11,579 nt of DNA from Clostridiales bacterium (GTDB lineage: Bacteria; Bacillota; Clostridia; Christensenellales; JAISNN01): contig JAITOQ010000207.1 in assembly GCA_031289865.1 (NCBI GenBank), positions 1-11,579 of the forward strand, given 5' to 3'. Of the stretch, positions 1-7,131 are shown one piece after another. Under the pieces are notes generated by a model. It had not been told where the DNA came from, searched no databases, and saw only the letters and a list, made by a program, of their open reading frames with translations. A program made the position numbers and the translations under genes. Each line of letters begins with the position of its first letter. Position 1 is the first letter of the stretch.

Positions 1-1
1 G

Positions 2-1681
2 ACAATCCCGTCCGCTGTCGTCCGAAACGGGACGGTACTACAAACTCCGACCTTGCCGACGAGAGCGGGTTATGAGTTTGACGGGTGGTTTACAACGGCG
101 AATTTTGCGGGAACGGCTGAGGCTTTCCCTTATACGGTAAACGCCGATACGGCTTTTTATGCAAAGTGGACCGCGCTGTATGCTGTGTCTTATGTCGTAA
201 CCGGCGGAACTCCGAATATCCCTACGGCGACGGTCAGAGCGGGGACGACGCTTTCGACGCCTACGACGCTCACGAGGGCGGGCTATGAGTTTGACGGTTG
301 GTACACGACTTCGACCTTTGAGGGGTCGGCGGTAACGTTCCCGTACACGGTGAACGAGGACACGACCTTTTACGCAAAATGGACCGCGCTGTATATTGTG
401 ACTTATGTAGTCAACGGCGGGACTCCGACGATTGCGGCGGCGACGGTCCGAGCGGGGACGGAGCTTCAGACCCCGACCGCGCTCACGAGGGCGGGTTATG
501 AGTTTGACGGTTGGTATACGACTTCGACCTTTACGGGTACGGCGGTTCGCTTCCCGCACGAGGTGAATGCGCATATTACCCTCTATGCAAAGTGGACTGC
601 GCTCTATACCGTGAGCTATGTCGTAAACGGCGGTACTCCGAGTATCCCGACCGTAACCGTCCGAGCGGGGATATCGCTCTTGACGCCTACGACGCTGACG
701 CGATCGGGCTATGAGTTTGACGGTTGGTACACGACTTCGACCTTTACGGGTACGGCGGTGATTTTCCCTTACACGGTGAATGCGAACACGACTTTTTACG
801 CAAAGTGGACTGCGTTGTATACCGTCACATATACCGTAAACGGCGGCACTCCGAGTATCCCGACCGTAACGGTCAGAGCGGGCACGTCGCTCACGACGCC
901 TACGACGCTGACGAGATCGGGCTATGAGTTTGACGGTTGGTACACGACTTCGACCTTTACGGGTACGGCGGTGACTTTCCCTTATACGGTAAACGCGAAT
1001 ACGAATTTCTACGCAAAGTGGACTGCGCTCTATACCGTGACTTACGTCGTCAACAGCGGTACTCCGAGTATCCCTACCGCGACGGTCAGAGCGGGTACGT
1101 CTCTCTCGACGCCTACGACGCTCACAAGAGCAAACTATGAGTTTGACGGTTGGTATACGACATCGAGCTTTACGGGTACGGCGGTGACGTTCCCGTATAC
1201 GGTGAATGCAAATACGACTTTCTATGCAAAGTGGACGCGTCTCTATACGGTTGACTTTGAGGTGAACGGCGGTACGGGTTCGTTCGAGAGAAAGATCGTC
1301 AGAGACGGGACGTCGCTCGCCGCGTTGGAGGATCCTATAAAATATGGTTATGCCTTTGACGGGTGGTTTATAAACTCGGCGTTTACGGGTTCCGCCGCGG
1401 TATTCCCGTACACCGTCACCGCGGACGTAACCTTTTACGCAAAGTGGACGGTTCTCCATACCGTCACATTTAATAGAAACGGCGGGACAAGCGCGGCGAT
1501 TGACACACAAACTATTAGGGGGAGCGGATATGCGACCCTACCCGCAAATCCGACGCGGAATAACTATGTGTTTGCGGGTTGGACCGACTACAGCGGCAGC
1601 TCGCCGCTGAGTTCGCCCGTACTCTTCCCGTTGGAGCGGAGCGGCGAAACGCCGACAAGCTTGACGCTATATGGGACATGG
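2..1681 (+). repeat. Coding array of about 213-bp InlB B-repeats, first gene
   Basis: Full units begin at 185, 398, 611, 824, 1037, 1250 and 1463. The first six are exactly 213 bp (71 codons) each; the last is 219 bp and more divergent. A partial unit occupies 2-184. Units 1-4 end in the linker AKWTALY and are very similar at the DNA level, while units 6 and 7 (VDFEVNGG and VTFNRNGG starts) are diverged and match the last two units of the downstream paralogue. In-frame multiples of 213 bp could be gained or lost without breaking the gene. Confidence 0.93.
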
Positions 1682-2701
1682 ATTTCAGTCTCGGATCTTT
1701 CGGACGCCTCAAAGCGCACAAGCTACTACAACAGCGTCATGAAAAACAGTATCTTTAACTCAAATCTCAAGGTCACGGAGATTGCTATGCTCGGCGCGCA
1801 CGACGCGTTTACGCACGGTATCACATCAAGCAGCAGTTGGAACGAGTTGGACGACAACTACAGTATGTGGGCAAGCCTATTCGGTTGGGCGGGCGTCAAA
1901 TCGATCTCCGCACGCTTTTCAAAGGCGCAAAGCTACGGCGCGTACGACCTTGCCAAATACGGCGTAAGGTTTTTTGACGGGCGAATCACCTATCAGAGCA
2001 GTACTTGGTACACGGCGCACGGCTTGATTTCGGGCACGGTAGAATCCTATGTACAAGATATGATTAAGTTTTTATCCGAAAATCCGCGTGAATTCCTCGT
2101 CTTTGACGTGCAAAAAATATTTACGGGCTCGTCAAATCACGCCGCCTTGCTGCAAAAGCTTGCGTCAATCACCTACAACGGAAAAACCATCTACGACTAT
2201 GTTTATTACGATACAAACGTGACGCCGTTTTCGCAGCTTACATACGGCGAGGTGATAAAGAACGGCGGGGGAGTGATTATGACCTTTGATTCGCTCCCAA
2301 GCGGGATTACCTACGGAAACAAGGTGTATTATAGAGGCGGCGCGGTGTACAGCGATACTTGGGCAAATACGGAAAGCACGTCGACCTTAATAAATACGAT
2401 AAACGCAAACTATACAAAGTTTGTAAACGGTACGGTTTCCGTGTCGGGTAAATTCATCGTCAATCAAGCGCAATTGACGCCGCAAGTAGACGCGGGGTTC
2501 GTTACCGCCGCTATCTTTAACAGCGACAACTTGATAAAAAGGGGCAACAGCAGTAACGCGTCAGTGATTGCCGCGGCAAACTTTACAAATTGGTTTTCTA
2601 AAATGAATGTCATTTGGGTGGACGAAGCCGCGGGAGAAACCTTTAACAAGCAAGCGATACCGATTATCCATACGGTCAATTTGGCGCGGAATTTCCGATA
2701 G
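2..2701 (+). CDS. Surface protein with InlB B-repeats and C-terminal PI-PLC X-like domain (5' end missing)
   Basis: The reading frame is open from the left edge, so the N-terminus lies outside the window; 899 residues are visible. A TTG at 53 sits inside a repeat and is not a believable start. Residues 1-560 are one partial and seven full repeats of the InlB B / Listeria-Bacteroides type, about 71 residues each, with the hallmarks GYEFDGWYTT, FPYTVNANTTFYAKWT and a GGTPSIP turn. Residues 561-899 resemble the bacterial phosphatidylinositol-specific phospholipase C X domain: MLGAHDAFTH gives His600-Asp601, FFDGR gives Asp659 and Arg661, and YTAHG gives His673. These would correspond to the His32/Asp33, Asp67/Arg69 and His82 cluster of Bacillus PI-PLC. 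The expected role is cleavage of phosphoinositide or a related phosphodiester outside the cell, with the repeats as a stalk or adhesive region. No LPXTG motif is present at the C-terminus (HTVNLARNFR). The family call is solid for the repeats and good for the catalytic domain; the substrate is unknown. It lies 94 bp upstream of a full-length paralogue. Confidence 0.85.
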   Translation, partial: TIPSAVVRNGTVLQTPTLPTRAGYEFDGWFTTANFAGTAEAFPYTVNADTAFYAKWTALYAVSYVVTGGTPNIPTATVRAGTTLSTPTTLTRAGYEFDGWYTTSTFEGSAVTFPYTVNEDTTFYAKWTALYIVTYVVNGGTPTIAAATVRAGTELQTPTALTRAGYEFDGWYTTSTFTGTAVRFPHEVNAHITLYAKWTALYTVSYVVNGGTPSIPTVTVRAGISLLTPTTLTRSGYEFDGWYTTSTFTGTAVIFPYTVNANTTFYAKWTALYTVTYTVNGGTPSIPTVTVRAGTSLTTPTTLTRSGYEFDGWYTTSTFTGTAVTFPYTVNANTNFYAKWTALYTVTYVVNSGTPSIPTATVRAGTSLSTPTTLTRANYEFDGWYTTSSFTGTAVTFPYTVNANTTFYAKWTRLYTVDFEVNGGTGSFERKIVRDGTSLAALEDPIKYGYAFDGWFINSAFTGSAAVFPYTVTADVTFYAKWTVLHTVTFNRNGGTSAAIDTQTIRGSGYATLPANPTRNNYVFAGWTDYSGSSPLSSPVLFPLERSGETPTSLTLYGTWISVSDLSDASKRTSYYNSVMKNSIFNSNLKVTEIAMLGAHDAFTHGITSSSSWNELDDNYSMWASLFGWAGVKSISARFSKAQSYGAYDLAKYGVRFFDGRITYQSSTWYTAHGLISGTVESYVQDMIKFLSENPREFLVFDVQKIFTGSSNHAALLQKLASITYNGKTIYDYVYYDTNVTPFSQLTYGEVIKNGGGVIMTFDSLPSGITYGNKVYYRGGAVYSDTWANTESTSTLINTINANYTKFVNGTVSVSGKFIVNQAQLTPQVDAGFVTAAIFNSDNLIKRGNSSNASVIAAANFTNWFSKMNVIWVDEAAGETFNKQAIPIIHTVNLARNFR

Positions 2702-2757
2702 CCTATAGAGGCAGCATTTATAATTTTGTGTTATCATAAAATAAACGGCATATAAAA

Positions 2758-2780
2758 GCGAACCGCGGCAAGCGGTTCGC
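2758..2780 (+). other. Perfect 9-bp hairpin just before the ribosome binding site of the second surface gene
   Basis: GCGAACCGC and GCGGTTCGC pair perfectly around the loop GGCAA. No T-run follows; instead the sequence goes straight into the Shine-Dalgarno GAGGAG (2785-2790) and the ATG at 2796. It is therefore unlikely to be a terminator for the first gene and may act in mRNA stability or translation. Its function is not known from the sequence. Confidence 0.6.
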
Positions 2781-2795
2781 AAAAGAGGAGACGGC

Positions 2796-5700
2796 ATGAA
2801 AAACTTTTTTAACAAGGTAAAAAGAGCCGCAAGTGACTTTGCGGACAGCTTCAAAAAAGGCGGCGACAAAAAAGAACGGCGCAGAAATATTATAGTCGTT
2901 TTGATTTTGGCGGTGCTTATAGCGGCGATTCCGACGACGATTATTTTGTCGCAGCCCTCAAAAGCGACGGTTTCTTTTGAAGTAACCGCGGGAAGCGCGC
3001 CTACACTTTCGGCGGTAAAGGTCGGAGATAAGATTGACGCGCCGACCGCGCCGACGAGAGCGGGATATGACTTTGACGGGTGGTATGAGGACGCGGGCTT
3101 TGCGGGTACGGCGGTGAGTTTTCCGTATGCCGTCAAAAAGGATACGACCTTGCACGCAAAATGGACGGAGCTTTTTACCGTTACATTTAATCCGAACGCG
3201 GAGGAATCCGAAGAAGGGGTCGAAGCGGCGACATACAAGGTTCGTGACGACGGCACTGTAGCGCGCCCCGCCGACCCGACGAGGAGCGGTTACGACTTCG
3301 GCGGTTGGTATTTTGACGGGGAATGCACGGCGGCGGTTGAATTTCCGTATACCGTAACGCAAGATATCGCTTTTTATGCTAAATGGACGCCGATCGAAGA
3401 GCCTATAGAAGAGACGGCTTTTTCGGTAACTTATGCGGTAAACGGCGGCGCGAGTATTCCTACCGAAAATGTTTCGGAGGGAGCGGCTGTTCAAGAGCCG
3501 ACCGCTCCGACGAGAACGGGCTACGCTTTTGACGGTTGGTTTATAACGGAGGATTTTGCGGGGAATGCGGTTGAATTTCCGTATACAGTAAACGTGGACA
3601 CGACTTTTTACGCAAAGTGGACGCCGACGTATACGGTACGATATATTGTGAGCGGCGGTGCGCCGATTATTCCGAATACGACGTTCAGAGCGGGAACGGT
3701 GATAAACGCACCCGCCGCGCCGACAAAATCCAATAATGAGTTTGACGGCTGGTATCTGACAAAAGAGCTTGACGGTTCTGTCGTGACATTCCCGTACACG
3801 GTAAACGCAAACACGGTTTTTTACGCCAAGTGGACGCCGACTTATACCGTGAGTTATGTAGTGAACGGCGGTACGCCGAGTAGTATTGCTTCCGCGACGG
3901 TTAGAGCGGGGACGCAACTCTTGACACCTACGGAATTGACGCGATCAAATTATGCGTTTGACGGTTGGTTTACGAACGAGGGCTTGACGGGAACCCAAGA
4001 GACTTTTCCTTATACGGTAAACGCGAATACGACATTCTACGCAAAGTGGACGCCGACTTATACCGTGAGTTATGTAGTGAACGGCGGTACGCCGAGTAGT
4101 ATTGCTTCCGCGACGGTCAGAGCGGGGACACAACTCTTGACACCTACGGAATTGACGCGATCAAATTATGCGTTTGACGGTTGGTTTACGACGTCAGATT
4201 TTTCGGGAACCCAAGAGACTTTTCCTTATACGGTAAACGCGAATACGACATTCTACGCAAAGTGGACACCGACCTATACCGTGGGTTATGTAGTAAACGG
4301 CGGTACGCCGAGTATTTCGTCCGTGACGGTTAGAGCGGGGACGCAACTCCCGACACCTACGGAATTGACGCGATCAAATTATGCGTTTGACGGTTGGTTT
4401 ACAAACGAGGGCTTGACGGGAACCCAAGAGACTTTTCCTTATACGGTAAACGCGAATACGACATTCTACGTAAAGTGGACGCCGACTTATACCGTGGATT
4501 TTGAGTTGAATGAGGGCGCGGGAGAGAGCGGAGTATTCGAGAGAAAGACCGTCAGAGACGGAACATCCGTTACGCCGGCGACGCCGACAAGATCGGGCTA
4601 TGAGTTTAGCGGGTGGTTTACAAATTCGGGACTTACGGGAACCAAAGAGAGCTTCCCTTATACGGTGAATGCGGACGTAATCTTTTACGCGAGTTGGACG
4701 GTTCTCCATTCCGTCGCTTTTAACCTAAACGGCGGGATAAGCGAAACTATTTCGACGCAAGTCTGTAGGGGGAGCGGAAACGCGGAATTTCCCGCAAATC
4801 CGACGCGGAGCGGCTATGTCTTTGCGGGTTGGTACGAGACCGTCGGCTTGACGGGACTTCCCGTACTCTTTCCGTGGGCGAGGGGCGGTAGTACGCCTAC
4901 AAGCGTGACGCTGTATGCAAAATGGATTTCCGATTCGGAGCTTAGTACAAATCGTACAAGCTATTATAGCAGCGTTATGAAAAACAGCATTTTTAATGCG
5001 GATTTAAAAGTCACCGACATTGCTATGCTCGGCGCGCACGATGCGTTTACGCACAATATCACCTCGACAAGCGCGTGGAACACTTTGGACGATAATTACA
5101 GTAAATGGTCAAGTTATTTCGCTTTAGTAGGGGAGTCCACAATAAAAGGGGTTTCTTCTAAGTTCTCAAAGGCGCAAAGCTCAGGCGCGTATGATCTTGC
5201 GGCATACGGGGTGCGGTTTTATGACGGGCGAATTACCTATCAAAACAGCACTTGGTATACGGCGCACGGATTGATTTCGGATACGTTAGAATCCTATATC
5301 GTGGATATGATTAAGTTTTTATCCGAAAATCCGCGTGAATTTCTCGTCTTTGACGCGCAAGCGATATTTGTAGGTACGTCAAATCACGCGGCATTGTTAC
5401 AGCATATCGCGAATATCGCCTATAACGGAAAGACACTCTTTGACTTTGTTTATTACGATACAACGGCAAAGTCCCTTTCGGAACTGACCTATGGAGATGT
5501 GACCAAAAACGGCGGGGGAGTGATCATGACATTTAATTCACTTCCAAGCGGGATTACCTACGGAAACAAGGCTTATTCGAGAAGCGCGGTGTACAGCGAT
5601 ACTTGGGCAAATACCGATAATACTGCGATCCTTATCAATACGATCAATATAAATTACGCGGGGTTTGTCAACGGTACGCGCTCTGCGATAGGGCAGTTTA

Positions 5701-5972
5701 TTGTCAATCAAGCACAATTGACGCCGCAGATGGAGAACATATCTCAAGTGTTGGCTCTTGTCTCCGGCGGCAAGACATTGATCTCAATGGCGAACGACAG
5801 CAACGCGGCGGTTATCGCGGACGCAAACTTTACAAATTGGCTTTCGTACATGCCTATAATTTGGGTGGACAATGCGGACGAGGAGACGTTTAACAAGCAA
5901 GTTATTCCGATTATCCACACGGTCAATTTGGCACTGAATTTCCAAGGAAAAGCTAAAATTATTGAGGATTAA
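2796..5972 (+). CDS. Membrane-anchored surface protein with nine InlB B-repeats and C-terminal PI-PLC X-like domain
   Basis: A complete 1058-residue protein with ATG at 2796, placed 5 nt after a strong GAGGAG site. Residues 1-30 are polar and Lys/Arg-rich, ending in KKERRR. Residues 31-52 (NIIVVLILAV onward) form one hydrophobic segment, most likely an uncleaved signal anchor with the C-terminus outside. Residues about 59-710 are nine InlB B-type repeats (FDGW and FYAKWT hallmarks); an acidic linker EEPIEET follows the second. Residues 711-1058 form the PI-PLC X-like domain, with His748-Asp749 in MLGAHDAFTH, Asp810 and Arg812 in FYDGR and His824 in YTAHG. The putative catalytic residues and spacings agree with the upstream paralogue, and I judge the domains to be roughly 70% identical by eye. 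The position that I align with Lys115 of Bacillus PI-PLC looks like Gln here and in the paralogue; that alignment is from memory and uncertain. No sorting motif is seen at the C-terminus (GKAKIIED). Expected function: extracytoplasmic phosphodiesterase presented on a repeat stalk; substrate unknown. Confidence 0.87.
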   Translation: MKNFFNKVKRAASDFADSFKKGGDKKERRRNIIVVLILAVLIAAIPTTIILSQPSKATVSFEVTAGSAPTLSAVKVGDKIDAPTAPTRAGYDFDGWYEDAGFAGTAVSFPYAVKKDTTLHAKWTELFTVTFNPNAEESEEGVEAATYKVRDDGTVARPADPTRSGYDFGGWYFDGECTAAVEFPYTVTQDIAFYAKWTPIEEPIEETAFSVTYAVNGGASIPTENVSEGAAVQEPTAPTRTGYAFDGWFITEDFAGNAVEFPYTVNVDTTFYAKWTPTYTVRYIVSGGAPIIPNTTFRAGTVINAPAAPTKSNNEFDGWYLTKELDGSVVTFPYTVNANTVFYAKWTPTYTVSYVVNGGTPSSIASATVRAGTQLLTPTELTRSNYAFDGWFTNEGLTGTQETFPYTVNANTTFYAKWTPTYTVSYVVNGGTPSSIASATVRAGTQLLTPTELTRSNYAFDGWFTTSDFSGTQETFPYTVNANTTFYAKWTPTYTVGYVVNGGTPSISSVTVRAGTQLPTPTELTRSNYAFDGWFTNEGLTGTQETFPYTVNANTTFYVKWTPTYTVDFELNEGAGESGVFERKTVRDGTSVTPATPTRSGYEFSGWFTNSGLTGTKESFPYTVNADVIFYASWTVLHSVAFNLNGGISETISTQVCRGSGNAEFPANPTRSGYVFAGWYETVGLTGLPVLFPWARGGSTPTSVTLYAKWISDSELSTNRTSYYSSVMKNSIFNADLKVTDIAMLGAHDAFTHNITSTSAWNTLDDNYSKWSSYFALVGESTIKGVSSKFSKAQSSGAYDLAAYGVRFYDGRITYQNSTWYTAHGLISDTLESYIVDMIKFLSENPREFLVFDAQAIFVGTSNHAALLQHIANIAYNGKTLFDFVYYDTTAKSLSELTYGDVTKNGGGVIMTFNSLPSGITYGNKAYSRSAVYSDTWANTDNTAILINTININYAGFVNGTRSAIGQFIVNQAQLTPQMENISQVLALVSGGKTLISMANDSNAAVIADANFTNWLSYMPIIWVDNADEETFNKQVIPIIHTVNLALNFQGKAKIIED
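2970..4925 (+). repeat. Coding array of nine InlB B-repeats, second gene
   Basis: Units begin at 2970, 3180, 3426, 3636, 3849, 4065, 4281, 4494 and 4713, and are 210 to 219 bp long, except the second, which carries an extra linker. Units 3 to 7 end in KWTPTYT, unlike the AKWTALY of the upstream gene. Units 5, 6 and 7 are close DNA copies of each other. The first two and last two units are the most diverged, as expected of an array that expands in the middle. Confidence 0.92.
3849..4280 (+). repeat. Two near-identical tandem 216-bp units inside the repeat array
   Basis: Units 3849-4064 and 4065-4280 are the same length and, counted by eye, differ at about 14 positions. Most differences lie in one short patch encoding TNEGLTG in the first and TTSDFSG in the second. 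The third unit (4281-4493) again carries TNEGLTG. This suggests very recent duplication plus patchwise exchange between units. Confidence 0.88.
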
Positions 5973-6142
5973 AGGCAATAAACAAAAACTCGTTGTCATT
6001 CTGAGCTTGCGAAGAATCTCAAACGTCGGCTATGCGACCGCGGACAAAAAATGCGACCGCTAACAAAAACTCGTTGTCATTCTGAGCTTGCGAAGAATCT
6101 CAAACGTCGGCTATGCGACCGCGAAAATCGTTGCAGAAACAT
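5973..6142. repeat. Intergenic region with a tandem 62-bp direct repeat (81-bp period)
   Basis: Copies at 5981-6042 and 6062-6123 appear identical over 62 bp. Each contains the dispersed motif GTCATTCTGAGC, a short spacer, then GCGAAGAATCTCAAACG (5995-6025 and 6076-6106). A variant of this motif recurs at 10017-10043 and, inverted, at 10118-10144. The two copies are separated by 19 bp that include a further short echo of the GCGACCGC end. I see no coding potential and no clear terminator for the upstream surface gene here. Confidence 0.85.
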
Positions 6143-6171
6143 TTGACTAAATTTCCGCGATAGGCTACAAT
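6143..6171 (+). promoter_or_regulatory. Sigma-70/A-type promoter for purC
   Basis: TTGACT (6143-6148) and TACAAT (6166-6171) are separated by 17 bases, close to consensus at both boxes. The start of transcription would be near 6178, leaving a leader of about 47 nt before the purC ATG. That is too short for a purine riboswitch aptamer with an expression platform, so control, if any, is not by that route. Confidence 0.75.
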
Positions 6172-6224
6172 AGAAGCAGAAAATCACTTAATGCAAAATA
6201 AAAAAAACGGATAAGGGGTAAAAC

Positions 6225-6932
6225 ATGAAAGAAACCGCACTTTTGTATGAGGGCAAAGCAAAAAAAGTTTGGGAAACCGATGAAAAAGACATTTTGATTG
6301 TCGATTATAAGGACGACGCGACCGCGTTTAACGGGCTAAAAAAAGGGACGATTGTAGGTAAGGGCGTCATCAACAATAGGGTGTCAAACCACATGTTCCG
6401 CATTTTGGAAAAAAAGGGGATCCCGACGCATTTGGTCGAGGAGCTGTCCGAACGCCGCACCGCGGTCAAGCGGGTCGCTATCGTACCGATAGAGGTCATA
6501 GTCCGCAATATTGCCGCGGGCAGTCTTTCAAAGCGGCTCGGACTTCCGGAAGGGACGAAGCTCAAAAAGACCGTTCTCGAATATTGCTACAAGGACGACG
6601 CGCTCGGCGACCCTATGATTAACGAATACCACATTGCGGCGATAGGGCTTGCGACGGACGCGGAAATCAAAAAAATCGCGGAATATTCCTTTAAAATCAA
6701 CGAGATTATGACGGAATATTTGAAAAGCGCGGGTATCGAGTTGATTGATTTTAAGTTGGAATTCGGCCGCTATAAGGGTGAAATCATTCTTGCGGACGAA
6801 ATCTCCCCCGACACATGCCGCTTTTGGGATACAAAAACGGGCGAAAAACTCGACAAAGACCGTTTTAGACGCGACTTAGGCGGCGTCGAGGACGCTTATC
6901 ACGAAATCTTAAAACGCCTACTCGGAGAGTAA
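6225..6932 (+). CDS. purC: Phosphoribosylaminoimidazole-succinocarboxamide synthase (SAICAR synthetase)
   Basis: Cytoplasmic enzyme of de novo purine synthesis that joins CAIR and aspartate with ATP to give SAICAR. The 235-residue length is normal for bacterial PurC. The N-terminal LLYEGKAKKVW strand, the first family signature at residues 87-100 (VPIEVIVRNIAAGS) and the second at 189-202 (LADEISPDTCRFWD) are all intact. The start is ATG 6225 with AAGGGG at 6213-6218 giving 6 nt spacing. It is the first gene after a strong promoter and is followed by purB, the next enzyme of the pathway, after a 199-bp gap. Confidence 0.97.
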   Translation: MKETALLYEGKAKKVWETDEKDILIVDYKDDATAFNGLKKGTIVGKGVINNRVSNHMFRILEKKGIPTHLVEELSERRTAVKRVAIVPIEVIVRNIAAGSLSKRLGLPEGTKLKKTVLEYCYKDDALGDPMINEYHIAAIGLATDAEIKKIAEYSFKINEIMTEYLKSAGIELIDFKLEFGRYKGEIILADEISPDTCRFWDTKTGEKLDKDRFRRDLGGVEDAYHEILKRLLGE

Positions 6933-6940
6933 AAACGCAA

Positions 6941-6982
6941 ATTGAGAGTTGAAAGTTGAAAGTTGAGAGTTGAAAAGTAAGG
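6941..6982. repeat. Heptad reiteration AGTTGAA upstream of purB
   Basis: Four consecutive 7-mers at 6947-6974 read AGTTGAA, AGTTGAA, AGTTGAG, AGTTGAA, followed by AAGTAAGG. The same pattern forms both ends of the inverted-repeat element at 9964-10207, so this looks like a solitary end or remnant of that element. It lies just downstream of the purC stop. Confidence 0.8.
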
Positions 6983-7052
6983 ATAAAAAGAGAAACAAGC
7001 ACTTTGCATTTTATATACCTGATAAAAAAGTGTTAAAGTTTTTGAAAAGAGC

Positions 7053-7087
7053 GCGAGAAAAAATTTTTCCCAAAAATTTTCTCTCGC
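7053..7087 (+). other. Long stem-loop between purC and purB
   Basis: Arms 7053-7068 and 7072-7087 pair over 16 positions with a single mismatch around the loop CCC; the base is GCGAGA/TCTCGC and the top is pure A/T. It is followed by ACCTCTATTATC rather than a T-run, so a classical terminator is unlikely. It may be an RNA processing or stability element that uncouples purC from the downstream genes, or the remnant of a repeat. Confidence 0.6.
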
Positions 7088-7131
7088 ACCTCTATTATCA
7101 AAAAAATAAAAAGCAAAAAAAGCGGAGTTAT

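Noticed and set aside
38..1510. 490-codon open frame on the - strand across the first repeat array
   Set aside because: It is an antisense shadow produced by the biased codons of the 213-bp repeats. It is Arg-rich, follows the repeat period, and has no ribosome binding site or recognisable domain.
53..2701. TTG at 53 as the start of the first surface gene
   Set aside because: The frame is open to the left edge and the residues before the TTG continue the repeat pattern (VVRNGTVLQTPT), so the gene is simply cut by the window.
2702..2757. Separate promoter for the second surface gene (TATAAT at 2719-2724; TTGTGT with TATAAA at 2751)
   Set aside because: The TATAAT has no -35 at acceptable distance and the other pair has 19-base spacing and weak boxes; A/T-rich chance matches cannot be excluded.
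2958..3917. 319-codon open frame on the - strand in the second array
   Set aside because: Same cause: an antisense mirror of the repeats, with an Arg-rich composition and no family features.
2..4925. CRISPR-like periodic repeats
   Set aside because: The 213-216-bp periodic units are protein-coding modules without spacers; no short direct repeats with unique spacers are present anywhere.
6172..6224. Purine riboswitch before purC
   Set aside because: The leader after the predicted promoter is only about 47 nt and shows no aptamer-like helices.
7053..7087. Intrinsic terminator after purC
   Set aside because: The stem is strong but no T-run follows on the + strand, and the top of the stem is only A/T.
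6970..7131. N-terminal extension of purB from TTG 6970
   Set aside because: The extra 54 residues are encoded by the heptad repeat, an A/T-rich stretch and a hairpin. The family N-terminus matches the protein from ATG 7132.
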